Shown here: positions 45,855 to 59,000 of the stretch, piece after piece
How positions within the stretch are numbered: the stretch's first letter is position 1
Layout of the letters: the number at the start of each line of letters is the position of its first letter
Source: Guyanagaster necrorhizus
Taxonomy: Eukaryota > Basidiomycota > Agaricomycetes > Agaricales > Physalacriaceae
DNA: 64,000 bases
NCBI RefSeq assembly: GCF_019112545.1
Contig: NW_025064898.1
Span: 835,993-899,992, forward strand
Direction: 5' to 3'
Notes under the pieces: model-generated
The model's input: the letters and a program-made list of their open reading frames with translations, nothing else
Database searches by the model: none
Told to the model about the DNA's origin: nothing
Position numbers and translations under genes: made by a program

Positions 45855-47778
45855 TATTGCAGAGCAGTGGTGCTGCCAGCAGAAGGAGAAGAGGAGCAGC
45901 CCGACCAAGAGCCTGCTCCTCGACCCGGACCCAATGACGCCAAGTCAAGTACTCAGCCCCAATCCACTTGCCCCAGAAACCTTCAATCAGCAAGGCAGTT
46001 CCCTCCTCGAGGGGACCACCAACAAGAGGGCTAAAGGGGACAATAAGGCTGAGGAGGAGGACCAAGGGGGCCAAGCAGTGGACCCTATCCTTGAGCGGAA
46101 AAGTATTGTCAGCATAACCATGCACCAAGAACAGGAGAAGAAATGATGGGAACGAGAGGCATGGGAGGAAGAATTTATTCAGCTATACCAAGAGCAGGTA
46201 GCCAAATTATAGAGGGATGATTGCTGGCTATGATCATCCCTAGAGCAGAGGTATACTGCTACCGATCCCATTGAGCAGGAGGAAATTTTACAGTATGCTA
46301 TGACTGAGTGCACCATTTTTAATTTCAATCAGTGCTTCTTACACTATTAGATGATGGCGATGCCACCATATCAACCAAGGTTTGGCAAATGGGAGGCACC
46401 GATGCTGTAGACCTCAAGCATGATGCTGCCCAAGATGGCAAATATGGCATCTTTAATTTGAATGGCAACATCAAGATATTCGCTCACCACATCAGCCATC
46501 TACAGTATGGCATCTCGGCTAACCTGATCCTATGAACAGCTGAGGATCTATCATCCAAATCCCTGGACTGGCACAGGGAGCCAACTATTGGGAGGACAAC
46601 TGCCACTGGATAAAGCCAAAGGAAGTGGATTGGTTCTGATCGATGTAAAGAAGGATGATCCTGAGGCGATGGCACAGAGGTGGACCATCAAGGATGGGCA
46701 GATCATCCGAAAGGAAGGGCCACTGACCCCAAGGAGCCCCATAGCTGATGATGGGTCCTTGCATTCCTTTCTAGGGCCCCTGACAGATTGGGCTGATCCT
46801 CCTAGAGGAGAACCCCCAAATCCGATGTCACCTCTTGATCTGAAGGCACAAATATTAAATGTCAGACTGATGCTAAGACAGGAGCCCCTTCCTTTTAAAG
46901 GGGCTTCAGATGACATTGATCGTTTCCTCATGGACTGTGACCAATATTTCCAGGTCTTTGTCTCATACTTTCTCTATGACATGTACAAGGTAAACTATGC
47001 CACCACCTACTTTGAAGACAAGGCCAAAGTATAGTGGGTACTACTGGCCCTGAACTTCTGGTCGACCACCCGATAGTATCACTGGTACCCTGCCTGGCCA
47101 GTACTGAAGCAGATGATCCATGACAAGTTCATGGACCCTGCAGTATAAGAAGTCCACAAGTCGAAGATGAAAGAATACAAGATGGGCAACAAGGCAGCAC
47201 CAGACTACTTCGACGAATTGGAACGACTCAGGAAACTGGCTGGAATCCAGGAGGACGTAGCCGACTCAGAACGAATGGTCGAGTACATAAAGCGGGGACT
47301 GCCACCTTATTACTTGAAGACCATCTCAGATCTCAGCCATAGTATTCTGATCAGCTATGATGATTGGAAGGCATGAATCATTCTAATGTGGCAGGAGCGA
47401 CAACGACAGAAGGCAGAAGTGACAAACCTGTGGGATCAGCACAGGTACCAGAGACAGGGCTCAAAGTCCTTCACCTCTCATGTGACCATGTCCACCAGGC
47501 CCAGCAGCTCAGCTCCAACTTTCCAGAATGACAGGAAGTGAACTGGTAAGGGCTCAAGTACCAGAATAGGCAAGCAGATCAACATGGATTGTCTCAAGAA
47601 GGAGAGGAAGTGCTTCAATTGTGGCCAGCCAGGCCACATGGCATAGAACTGCCCCAAGAAGAAGAACAAATGCATATGCAAGGATATCAGAGCACAGATT
47701 GCCAAGTTGATGAAGGAAGATGAAGACCTCAGGCATGACGACAAGCCTGAGGAGGTAAAAGGCCAGACCAAGCAGTGA
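44899..47778 (+). pseudogene. gag: E9 gag (frame B), decayed
   Basis: The ATG at 44899 corresponds to the gag-frame ATG of E11 (ATGACATC context). A TAA at 44968 follows, then the frame is open from 44971 to 46146 across the whole overlap with ORF A. The acidic middle and ILQYAMTECT are near 46150-46310, NPWTG near 46558, and the capsid-type region about 46860-47380 (GASDDIDRFLMDCDQYFQVF). The CCHC knuckle is at about 47610-47651 (CFNCGQPGHMA then a stop, NC). The stop at 47776-47778 is in the CAGTGAGCAATTCC overlap context. Only nonsense changes are seen, no frameshift in the capsid part. Confidence 0.8.
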
Positions 47779-50700
47779 GCAATTCCGCTGACTTGGCCAA
47801 AGGACTGGATAACAGGTCACAAACTGCTGGACAGACTGACACTTTATCTTCTGTAGTATTACCCCCTATGACTAAATTATGCATGCATTTGAATATACCC
47901 GACCCTATTATCCATCATCCAGAATCGCCTAAGAAATCACCTAAGGAACTGACTCCAATGACTCAAGCGCCGATAAAGGGCTGAAGAGGGGTAGAGAGCT
48001 CCAAAGATGCATCTTTATCGAAAGTTCATCAAACTAAAAATATAAAACAGACTCAACTGCCTTTGGGCCAAACAGGGGTAAAGAACCCTACAGGTTGGCT
48101 CAAGTCATTCGACACTGAATGGACTTGGCGAGCCATCAAGGATGCCAAGAATGAAGCAGCAGCAAAAGCTATGCTCAAGAACTGGATACACAAAACCTGA
48201 GCTGAAGAGGTGATCGATAAAATGATCACTGGAATAAAGGCTGCAGAATAATGCTGTGCTCTGGAATGGCTTGATGAATTACATGGTCCACAAAAATTCA
48301 TTCGATGCACCAAGTCCTCAGAATGAGATCTACTAGCAAAAGCACAGATTGAGATGTTAACATTCTGATCAACCCATGCAGTCACTGCTCTCATCAACAG
48401 TGGCTGCACAAGAAGCAGCATTAACCAATCTCTCATCAATGAGCATTGATTGCCCACTCAGGCAACAGCAGCACCCATCCCAGTTTACAATGCAGATGGG
48501 ACAAAAAACCAAGCTGGATCAATTACCGAGTATGTAGAGCTTAGGCTCACCATCAGTGATCATTCGGAATGGATTAATTTAGCAGTAACTGACCTTGAAA
48601 CAAAAGATATATTCCTTAGTCATGATTGGCTGATCAGACACAATCCACTAATCAATTGGAAGACTGGACAGATCATCTTCGCTCAATGTCATTGCTGGAA
48701 AATTCCATTCAAACTACTGGATGAAGATCCCAAGGACTGATGGGATGAAGAAATGGAAGACAGTGAAACCATTCTCGCTGTCGACCTACAAAGGGCCATC
48801 GGCATTTGGGCAATACACCATGCTAATGATCTAGCAGCGAAAGCCAACACTGGCAAAGGAGAAAGGACATTCAAAGAAATGGTACCTAAATGGGCATGAG
48901 ACTATCAGAATTTATTCGAAAAAGAAAGTTTCAATGAACTACCTGACATGAAGCCCTGAGACCATGCCATCGAATTAATCTCTAATGCCAATGCTAATCT
49001 GGATTGCAAATGCTATCCACTAGACAACAATGAACAACAAGAGCTAGACCAATTTTTTGAAGAAAACTTATCCAGCAGGCGGATCCGACCATCAAAATCC
49101 CCAATGGCCTCACCCTTCTTTTTCATCAAAAAGAAGGATGGAAAACTTCGACTGGTATAAGATTATTAGAAGCTCAATGAGATAACGATTAAAAACTGTT
49201 ATCTGCTTCTACTGATCTTGGAGTTAATGGACAAACTCCGAGGCACAAAATATTATACCAAACTGAATGTTCGGTGGGGATACAACAATGTACGCATCAA
49301 AGAAGGCGATGAATGGAAGGCCGCTTTTCGAACTAACCATAGTTTATTTGAACCGATGGTTATGTTCTTCGGACTGACTAACTCACCGGCCATCTTCCAG
49401 TGGATGATGAACGACATCTTCAAAGATCTCATCACCATGGGAAAGGTCACAATCTACCTAGACGACATACTCATCATGTCCAAAGCCAAAGAGGAACACT
49501 GATGGATAGTATGCCAGGTATTATCTCTAATGAGGAAGCACTGACTCTTCCTCAAGGTTGAAAAATGTGAATTCGAGGTATTGGAAACTGAATACCTTGG
49601 AGTCATTATCAGCAAAGGAAGCATCAGAATAGACCCTATCAAGGTTGCCAGAGTGACTGAATGGCTGGAACCAACCAAGAAGAAGGAGCTGCAATCATTT
49701 CTCAGATTCACCAACTTCTACTAATGGTTCATCTGCAATTACAGCAAAATAGTGTGACTGATAATGCAATTAACCAGAAATTCCCCATGGAGCTGGGGAA
49801 TTTCCCAACAGGCAGCATTCGACGACCTTAAACACCAACTGGCCAAGGATGTTATTCTTGCAATCTCTAGCCAGGATGGAAAGTTCCATGTAGAAGCTGA
49901 CTCTAGCGAAGGAGCAATCAGAGCTGTGCTCTCATAGGAATAAGATGGCAAGTAGTGACCAGTCGCCTTTATGTCAAAAGCACTCACTGTGATGGAGCGC
50001 AACTATGAAATCTATGATAAGGAACTCCTAGCCATAATGCTCACTCTGGCTGAATGGCAGCATTATTTCATTGGAGCCAACCACACTTTCGAAATCTGGA
50101 CTGATCATCAAAACCTTTGATATTTTTGACAACCCCAAAAGCTTAACCACAGACAAGCCAGATGGGTTACAGAACTATCACAATACAAGTATACACTCCA
50201 TCACAAGGCCAGAGTAGCAAACAAGAAAGCCGATTTCCTCAGCCGCAGGGCAGATCATGACCAGAGAGGAGATGACAACAAGAAAGTCACATTATTGCAG
50301 CCAGAACACTTCCGGGCAATGATCATGCCAACAGAAGACGAGATGCATGAACACATCAAGAGCACCACCCGGGATCCCCACAAGTGGGATCAAAGAATTG
50401 CCCCATCACTCAACTATGAGCGTGGGCTAAAGAAAGAAGAGGGATTGATCCATTATGATAAACAGATCTACATCCTGAGGGATCAAAGACTGCAGGGTGA
50501 TATCATCACCACATGTCATGATCATGCGACTGCTGGACACCCTGGAATTGCTAAGACCAAGGAACTGGTCTTGAGGGAATATTGGTGGCCAAAAATAGAC
50601 TATAATATCACCCGATATGTCAAGTCTTGCAAGGTTTGCTAGTGAGACAAGACTTCAATGCAACCCAGAGCTGCTCCACTCCACCCAAATGAGGTCCCTT

Positions 50701-52073
50701 CATCACCATAGACCCACATCTCGGTGGATATGATAACAGGGCTTCCTGAGAGTGACAGCTATGATGCCATCATTGTTATCATCAATTGCTTCTCAAAGGT
50801 GATCATTCCGATCACCTGCTTTACAGAGTTAACATCTGAGGGATGGGCAAAGATACTATGGGACGAGGTATATGCAAAGTATGGCATGCCTCAGGTAGTA
50901 ATTTCGGACAGAGGACCACAATTCGTCTCCAAATTCTTGGATGATTTGTACCAACTCCTCAATATCAAGAGGAATGCCTCAATGGCATACCATCCACAGA
51001 TGGATGGCCAAACAGAACGGGCCAACCAGGAAATTGAAAAGTATCTAAGACTTTTCATCAGCTATCGACAGGACGATTGGATGGAATGGCTTGCACTAGC
51101 AGCATTCGAACATAACAACAGAATTCACTCAGCAATGGGTAAAACACCTTTCTTTGTGAATTATGGGTGAAACCCACCAATAACGCAAAAAGGATGGGTT
51201 CACACAACAACACCAGCATCAACAGACTTTGCAACAACAATGACAAAGATCCATGAAGAAATAAAGATGGCCCTTGAAAATGCCGCTTCAACAATGAAGA
51301 AGTAGTATGACAAATACCAATGGGCAGCACATGAATATTCAATCAATAACAGGGTCTGGTTGGATACTATGAATCTTCATCTACCAAGGCCAAAGCAGAA
51401 ACTGGCAGACAAACGAATGGGTCTGTTCAAAGTCCTGGCCAAGATTGGCAGGTCCACATATAAATTGCAACTTCCAAAGACCTGGAGGATCCATAATATT
51501 TTCAATGAAATATTATTAACTCCATATGTGGCACCAGCCTTTTCAAACCAAGAAAAACCACCACCATCACCACCGGAACTCATCGATGATGAGAAACACT
51601 ATAAAATCGATGAAGTGCTAAACCATAAAACCCAAAAGATTAAAGCACAAGGTGGAGGCATGAAAACAACCATTAACTATCTAGTCAGCTGGAAAGGCTA
51701 TGGACCAGAGTCAAACCAATGAGTCAACAAAAAATATATGAATGCCAAGGATGCTATTCAGAACTACAAACACAGGATCAATGAAGTCGATGTGAAGGGG
51801 GTCATATTCAACATTATATCTGTGAAAACAGATGCCACAACAAATGGAAGGGAGATGATATCTAGCCAGATATACATCAACCAACCTGCTGACAGCAGAG
51901 GCCATGTTAAAGAGGATGATGAAGATGACCCTGCAATGGATGAGCCAGAAATAGTGGGGACATACAGCGAAGAGCAATGTACCACGCCTTCAACTTGTTT
52001 GAAGCCTGCCATTGAAATGACGAGAGGTCCAGCAGATCAGCCACCTCCTTCTGTCAGGGAAGACTTACCCTAA
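47775..52073 (+). pseudogene. pol: E9 pol with chromodomain and extra C-terminal tail
   Basis: One frame over 4.3 kb, broken only by stops. The protease site near 48388-48416 reads INSGCTRSSIN (Asp to Asn). RT lies about 49080-49730 with YLDD intact at 49455-49466. RNase H lies about 49880-50125 and the integrase knuckle about 50515-50640. The integrase core follows to 51170 (VISDRGPQFVSKFLDDLYQL; ANQEIEKYLRLF). The GPF module lies near 51400 and the chromodomain about 51590-51765 (NYLVSWKGYGPESNQ). Unlike E11, which stops soon after the chromodomain, this frame continues about 100 residues. The tail is acidic and ends PPSVREDLP. It is -1 relative to gag. Confidence 0.88.
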
Positions 52074-52110
52074 CTTAACCATCAGGATGATGGTCTTAAG
52101 GAGGGGGTAA

Positions 52111-52627
52111 TATTATGATTTTTTCTATTTTCTTTTCTTTTTCCTCGGAAATGACCTCAATCTTCACTTAGTCAGGGCACTTAGGCCAGCACTTAGGATT
52201 GTGGGAATGCTTAGCTCAGCAGCCCAGTCAGTCACTCTCCTAGCGCACTGCTGTGTGCTGTGAAGGGAGAGACAATGCTTTTTTTGTCTCACCTTGCACT
52301 GCAATAATAATGAGCACAACAGCAAGACAACAGCTTTTGTGAAGAGCCTGGCAACAGCAAGGGTAACAGCTCTACAGCAGACAATATCTTTTATGAACAC
52401 TTATTTATAGCACGATAACAAAACAGTATTTAAGTAGTGTAGCTCTCGCTGTAATACCCTAGCTTCAAGCTAAAGTTTATTCTCTACCATCCTATCTCAA
52501 GTGACTTGCAACGCCTTGACCACACACCTCTGTTAACACATCAGTGAACTCAGTCAGATATATCCGAAGTGTGAGGTACCAAACTGTTTATCATGTGTTA
52601 ATAGTCACATGGAGTTTGGGCTTAACA
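52111..52627 (+). repeat. E9 3' LTR
   Basis: 517 bp, beginning TATTATG (TG to TA) and ending GGCTTAACA. It is preceded by a perfect 7 bp hairpin ACCATCA-GGA-TGATGGT (about 52079-52095) and the tract AAGGAGGGGGTAA. Confidence 0.93.
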
Positions 52628-52632
52628 AATCT

Positions 52633-52767
52633 CTTAACAGAGCCTCCCCAAAACACTAATGAGTCTATGAGCAGATCTGTATCTGAAACTATCCCTCAGC
52701 TGCTTCAAGAAGCTGCTGACAAAATACAAGAGGAAGAAGCCAACCTATTTGAGATAGTCTTTCTATT
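52633..52767 (+). pseudogene. E8 ORF A/gag leader, continuation after E9
   Basis: Directly after the E9 target duplication the E8 reading continues with SVSETIPQLLQEAADKIQEEE, a helical acidic stretch, for about 130 bases. It is then cut by the E10 LTR at 52768. Little more can be said of it. Confidence 0.6.
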
Positions 52768-53226
52768 TGTTAAGCTTAAGTGACATGTGACCAAAACACA
52801 TAATAAATAAATACTGTATCGAGTTTGTATAGTCATATTCAAGTTTACTATATATATTTATATGGCATAGTGTTTCAAGATCTTTGCAAGTGGCTCAAAG
52901 TAAAATGGTGAAAAATAAACTTTAGCTCAAAGCTGAAGATATATAGCAAGAGCTATTCTACTTATATACTGTTTGTTCATCAAGATAAATATACTACTAC
53001 TAATTGTGTCTATCTAAGTTATTGTGCTCTTTATTCTTAAACATTATTACTATCTACAAAAAAGTCATTGTCTATTGTTGAAGGGTGTTATTGCATCAAA
53101 AGACAATAATGAACTTGGCTCTGTTGTAATGACTAAGCTGATCTCATGGTCTTAAGCACCAGTCTAGATACTCTGACTAAACATAAATAGGGGTTATTCA
53201 AGAAAAAAAATAGGAAAATTATAACA
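52768..53226 (-). repeat. E10 3' LTR
   Basis: 459 bp, TGTTAAGC...TATAACA on the plus strand. It contains the antisense of AGCTTTGAGCTAA near 52920-52936 and the TGACTAAACATAAATAGGGG box near its right end. Confidence 0.9.
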
Positions 53227-55618
53227 TTACCTCCTCCTTAAGATTATTGTTCTAATAGCTATTCCAGAGAGAGTTTATAGTCACCTATTGTATTATCAGC
53301 ATTTATATATTGTTTGTTTATCCTTTGATTAAACTCAGAGCTATAGCCCTTTCAGCTAACTAGATAATTGACAGTCATTTGAGTCCTTCTACTCTAGATA
53401 TGAATCTCATAGAGCCTGTAGTTGAGAACCTGATTGATTTTGTAATGTTCTTCATTGCTAATTAGTTTGAGTTTAGGTGAAAGTGGTTATTCTTAGTTTG
53501 AGAATGCTGGCACAATATATGGTGTGAGAAGAGATTCATTGAAAATATTATGTATTTTCCATGAGGTGAGAAGGCAGAGTTTATATACAGAGTCACTGAC
53601 TTTGGTCAGGATTGGAAAAGGTCTAATGTATTTGTCAGCAAGTTTTTATTTAGGACAAGGAAGATAAAGATTCATTGTATCAAGCCATATCTTGTTGTTG
53701 ATGGCATATTAGTGAGTGAGTGATTAGTGCTTGTCATACTGCTTTTTTATTGTTAATGCTGTCTTTTCAAGGGTAGCATAAGTTTTTTTGTAGATCTTAG
53801 TCATCATATGTATAAAGTCAGAGAATGCAGATATTGTTGTATGGGCATATACTGTGTGAGAGATGTTTGAATGATGACTATGGTTGATAAAAAATGGTGT
53901 TTTTCCAGTGGCTGAGTGAATGTGATTGTTGTGTTAGAAGGTGGCAAGAGTGAGCCATTTAACCCAGTCATTTTGACAGTAGTTGATGAATAACCAGAGG
54001 TATTTTTCAATCTCCTGATTTACTCTCTCTGTCTGCAGATGATATGCAGTAGAAGCATTGTGGCAAATATTTAGAAGTCAGTATAAGTTATCAAGAAATT
54101 TTGAAATGAATTGTGATCTCTAATCAGAAATCATGACTTGAGGCATACCATATTTGGCATATATCTCATCATGCAGTATCTTGGCCCACTCTTCTGATGT
54201 TAGCTCTGTGGAGCACACTACTAGGATGATTGCTTTAAAGAAATGATCAATAATGACCAATATGATAGTATAGCTATTGCAGTCAGATAATCTGATAATC
54301 ATGTCAAAATATAGTCCATAGTGATTGAGAGATCTCATTTGGATGTAAGGTGCTGCTCATGGCTGTATTAATATTTTTTTTCATTGACAGGTTTTATATT
54401 CTTTTATATAATGCTCTATGTCTTGGCCTATCTTTAGCCACTAATACTCTCATAAGACTAATTCTTTGATCTTTGTGATCTCTAAATGTTCTGCTGTTAT
54501 GTGGTCATAGCAGCTGGTGATGATTTTGTCTTGAAGTTGTTAGTTTCTTAAGGTATAGATTTATCTGTCATAATGAATCAGTCTGTCTTCTCTTGTTATT
54601 TCTTGTTTGTGATTTAATGATAGAGTCACTCATTGGTCTTATTTGCTATTGTTTCATATCACACTCTTGATTTGCTCATAAATTTCCTCCTCTGTCAGCA
54701 TTATCATAGCCTAGAAATGCTTAGATTTCAATAACACCATTCCTTTATTATCTTCTTCTCTTTGGTTATGGTCTATTTGTTGACTGAGTAAGTCTGTCTT
54801 TTTATTTGCAGTGCCAGCTTTGTGGTAAAGTGTGTAGTCATATTCTAAGAGTTCTGTGATCCAGTATGCTTATCACTGGTTGAGCTTCTGGAAAAATCAG
54901 AAGTATCAGAGATTTTGATGATCAGTCCAGATTTCAAAGGTCCAGATTGCTCTAATCAAATAGTGCTACCACTCTGTAAGGGCAAGTATGATCACTAACA
55001 GTTTTTTGTTGTATATTTCATAGTTTCATTCAGTGATAGTTAATGCTTTAGAGAGAAAGGCTACTAGCCACTATTTTTCTTCTTGTTCCTGTGAAAGTAC
55101 TACATTGATTGCTTTCTTGCTCAAGTTGGTCTTGATCCTGAATTATCTCTTTTATATTAGGATTGCTAAAACCACATTTTCAGAGAGTCATCACTTCAGG
55201 TCATCAAATATGGCTTGCTGGAAGTGCTTTCAACTCTATAGAGTGTTCTCTATTAGCTGCATCATTGGATGGACAACCTTGCTGTAATTCCAAATAAATT
55301 ATTAGTAAAAGTTTGTGAATCCCAAGAAGAATTGTAGTTCCTTCTTCCTCATTAGTACTGGTCATTCTATTACTCCAGCCATCTTTACTGAGTCTATTCA
55401 GATGCTTCCTTTGCTAATAATCACTCTCAAATATTCTGTCTCCAAGATCTTGAATTTACACTTCTCTGCTTTAAGAAAAAGCTTATGTTTCCTCATCAGC
55501 ATGAGTATCTGTCAGACCAGTCATTGATATTCTTCATGGTCTCAGAATATGATAAGAATGTCATTGAGATAAATTATAACTTTTCTAGTGACAATGAGAT
55601 CTTTGAATATGTCATTCA
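53227..55618 (-). pseudogene. pol: E10 pol, chromodomain to RT
   Basis: Antisense reading from low coordinates: purine tract and hairpin remnant (53227-53265), chromodomain (about 53270-53480), GPF module (about 53585-53640), and integrase core (about 53800-54350; DMIIRLSDCNSY and MPQVMISD readable). The integrase knuckle follows (about 54380-54560), then RNase H (about 54840-55110) and the thumb and part of the palm of RT (about 55290-55618). Stops are frequent. The YLDD region near 55560 is altered. It is interrupted at 55618 by E11. Confidence 0.83.
55614..55618. repeat. E11 target-site duplication, left copy (ATTCA)
   Basis: ATTCA just before the E11 LTR, identical to 63699-63703 just after the other LTR. 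Confidence 0.95.
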
Positions 55619-56045
55619 TGTTAAGCCCAGGCGACACGTGACAAGACAACATGTGATAGACAAGTGTCCCTTCGCACTTCGAGGGATCACCTGAATCCAC
55701 TTATGATGTTATCGACTCGGTGTGTCACAAGGCCACGAAGTGGCTCGAGAGTAGAATGGTATGAATATAAACTTTAGCTCGAAGCTGGGATATACCAGCG
55801 AGAGCGGTCGGTCTTAAATACTATACAGATAGTGCTAATTTTACGACTACTTATTGTGTCGTTCTGTGTCCATGGTGCCCATTGTCCTTGAGCATCGTTG
55901 TCGTACATAAAAGGGTAATTGTGCGTCGTCGAGCGAGTTGTATCTAGGTGGCATAGTTGTGCTTACTAAGCCCTTCCTATGGTCTCATGCTATGACTAAG
56001 CATAAATAGGGGTAAAAAGGGAAAAGAAGTGGAAAAATCGTAACA
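55619..56045 (-). repeat. E11 3' LTR
   Basis: 427 bp, plus-strand TGTTAAGCCC...TCGTAACA. It is bounded outside by ATTCA and inside by the polypurine tract. Confidence 0.96.
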
Positions 56046-56078
56046 TTACCCCCTCGTTAAGACCATCGTCCCGATGGT
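56046..56078 (-). promoter_or_regulatory. E11 polypurine tract and upstream hairpin
   Basis: In sense, AACGAGGGGGTAA abuts the 3' LTR and is the likely plus-strand primer. Just upstream, plus-strand 62 to 78 of the 56000 block (56062-56078) is ACCATCG-TCC-CGATGGT, a perfect 7 bp inverted repeat with a 3-base loop. The same hairpin, with changed but still paired bases, precedes the tract in E9, E6, E5 and E2. Confidence 0.8.
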
Positions 56079-59000
56079 TTAATTAAGGGAGAGTTCGTAG
56101 TCATGTATGGCAGTGTCAGCGTTCATGTATTTTTCATTGACCCATTGGTTGGATTCCAGGCCATAGCCTTTCCAACTCACAAGGTAGTCGACCATTGTTG
56201 TCATGCCGCCCCCACGGGCTTTTACTTTTCGGAGTTTGTGGTTTAATACTTGATCAATTTCGTAATGTTCTTCGTCATCAATCAAGTCTGGGGGTGGCGG
56301 TGGCGGTCGTCCCTGGTTCGGAAAGGCAGGCGCAACGTATGGTGTCAATAGGGATTCATTGAATACGTTGTGAACTTTCCATGTCGTTGGTAAGCGTAGT
56401 TTATAGGCGGATTCTCCAATTTTTGCAATGATCGGGAAAGGTCCTGTACGCTTGTCGGAGAGTTTCCGTTTCGGCCATGGTAGGTGGAGGTTCGTCGTAT
56501 CAAGCCAGACTTTGTCATGGACGTGATATTCGTGTGCGGGACGTCAATGTTTATCGTAGTGTAGTTTCATGGCTGAGGCGGCTTTTTCCAGTGCCTTCCT
56601 TGTTTCTGTATGTATTTTCCCCATTGTCGTGGCAAAGTCGGCGGAAGCCGGAGTCGTTGCTTTATGGAGACTCGTTTGCGCCAGATATGGGTGTCTGCTG
56701 TGGTTCACAAAGAAGGGGGTCTGGCCCGTGGCGGAGTGTATTCTGTTATTGTGCTGGAAAGCCGCGAGTGCTAACCACTCGACCCAATCGTCTTGTCTGT
56801 AGTTGATAAATAGCCGAAGGTATTTTTCAACTTCTTGGTTTGCGCGTTCGGTCTGTCCGTCTGTTTGTGGGTGGTACGCTGTTGATGCATTGGGCGTTAT
56901 GTTTAACAGTTTGTATAGGTCGGTGAGAAACTTAGAGACGAATTGCGGTCCGCGGTCTGAGATGACCACTTGTGGCATCCCATGTTTTGCGTACACTTCG
57001 TCCCGTAGAATCTTTGCCCATCCTTCCGAACTCAATTCCGTCGAACATGCGATCGGAATGATCACCTTGGAGAAGCGGTCGACTATGACGATGATCGCAT
57101 CATAGCCGTTGCAGTCTGGCAAGCCGGTAATCATGTCTACTGATATATGAGTCCATGGCTGTGCCGGTATCTCGTTAGGGTGTAGTGGCACCGCTCGTGG
57201 TTGTGTGGACGCTTTCCCCCTTTGGCAGGTTTCGCAGCCTTTGACGTAGGCTGTGACATCATTGATGAGTTTAGGCCACCAATAATCTCGTAGAACGAGT
57301 TCCTTTGTCTTGGCAATGCCTGGGTGCCCTGCCGTGGCATGGTCATGGTGTATGGCGATGATGTCACCACGGAGACTTTTGACACGTGGAATGTAAATCC
57401 TTCCATCGTAGTGGATCATCCCCTCCTTCTTTGTCAGTCCTCGCTCATGGTTCAGTGAGGCGGCAATCCTTTGATCCCACTGATGTGGGTCCTGGGTCGC
57501 GCTTTTGATTCGTTCGTGTATCTCCTCCTCCGTGGGCATTATCATTGCTCGGAAGTGTTCGGAGCGGAGGATGACCACTCCTTCATTGTCATTTCCCCCC
57601 TGATCGTGATCTGCACGGCGAGAGAGGAGGTCGGCCTTTTTGTTGGCGACTCCGGCTTTATGATGGAGTGTATACTCGTACTGGGCGAGTTCGGTGACCC
57701 ACTGGGCTTGTCGGTGGTTCAATTTTTGAGGTTGTCAGAAGTATCTGAGATTCTGGTGATCGGTCCAGATTTCGAAGATTTCGGCTGCCCCGATCAGGTA
57801 ATGGCGCCACTCTTCAAGGGCGAGCATTATTGCAAGTAATTCCTTGTCGTAAATCTCGTAGTTCCTTTCCGTTACCGTCAAAGCCTTTGAGAGGAAAGCG
57901 ACAGGTCGCCACTTCTTGTCCTGTTCTTGGGACAAGACGGCACCTATGGCCCCCTCGCTTGAGTCGGCTTCGACGCGGAATCTTCCCTCTTGTGACGGTA
58001 TAGCAAGGACTACATCCTCTGCCAGTCGTCGTTTTAGGTCTTCGAAGGCATGCTGCTGGGATATACCCCACCCCCAAGGGGCGTTTCCAGTCAGCTGGGT
58101 CATGGGTCGTACAATCTTGCTGTAATCTCGTATGAATCTTCGGTAGAAATTGGTGAAGCCCAAGAAGGATTGCAGTTCCTTCTTCTTGGCGGGCGTCGGC
58201 CAATCGACTACTCCTGCGACCTTTATCGGGTCCATGCGAATGCTCCCTTCACTGATGATTACTCCGAGATACTCGGTCTCCAGTACCTCGAACTCGCATT
58301 TTTCCGCTTTGAGGAACAGTTTGTGTTTCCTCATAAGAGCGAGTACCCGTCGAACCAGACTTCGGTGTTCCTCCCTTGTTTTGGACATGATGAGAATGTC
58401 GTCTAGATAAATGGTGACCTTCCCGGTGGCGATGAGATCCTTGAAGATGTCATTCATCATCCATTGAAAGGTAGCCGGGGAGTTGGTCAGGCCAAAGAAC
58501 ATTACCGTTGGCTCAAAGAGTCCCCGGTTAGTCCTGAACGCTGCTTTCCATTCGTCCCCTTCTTTGATCCGGACATTGTTGTATCCCCAACGTACATCGA
58601 GCTTGGTGTAATATTTAGCCCCTCGGAGTTTATCCATCAATTCGGAGATTAGGGGTAGGGGATATCGATTTTTGATTGTCATCTCATTGAGCTTTCGGTA
58701 GTCTTGGACGGGTCGAAGTTTGCCATCTTTCTTTTTTACAAAAAAGAAGGGCGACGCCATAGGAGATTTTGAGGGTCGAATTCGTCCGGAGGACAGGTTC
58801 TCGTCGAGAAATTTGTCAAGTTCCTGCTGCTCTTGATTACCAAGGGGGTAGGTCTTGCAGTCCAGATTAGCGTTGGCATTGGGGATTAGCTCAATGGCAT
58901 GATCCCAGGGTTTTGGTTTTGGGAGTTCATCGAAACTCTCTTTCTCGAAGAGGTCTCGGAAGTCCCTTGCCCACTCTGGCACCATCTCTTCGAATGTCTT

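Larger units (their letters stand above)
44115..52627 (+). mobile_element. E9: full-length Ty3/gypsy chromovirus inserted in E8
   Basis: 8513 bp with two 517 bp LTRs and an exact 5 bp target duplication AATCT (44110-44114 and 52628-52632). ORF A and pol share one frame, gag is in the +1 frame relative to ORF A, and neither shows an indel, only nonsense changes. The LTRs differ at roughly 37 positions by hand alignment (about 7%), nearly all transitions, so it is older than E11 but younger than its host E8. CpG content is intermediate. Confidence 0.93.
43378..52767 (+). mobile_element. E8: 5' part of a decayed Ty3/gypsy copy, split by E9
   Basis: The E8 parts are the 5' LTR (43378-43853), the leader and ORF A start (43854-44114), and a short continuation at 52633-52767. 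E9 lies between, with an exact AATCT duplication. At 52767 the E8 reading is cut by the LTR of E10. The rest of E8 must lie beyond the window. It is the most A+T-rich copy here. Confidence 0.8.

Noticed and set aside
56544..57722. Long plus-strand frames opposite E11 (for example 58050-58406 and 62271-62753)
   Set aside because: They are antisense shadows of pol and gag/ORF A, without motifs or conserved counterparts in other copies.
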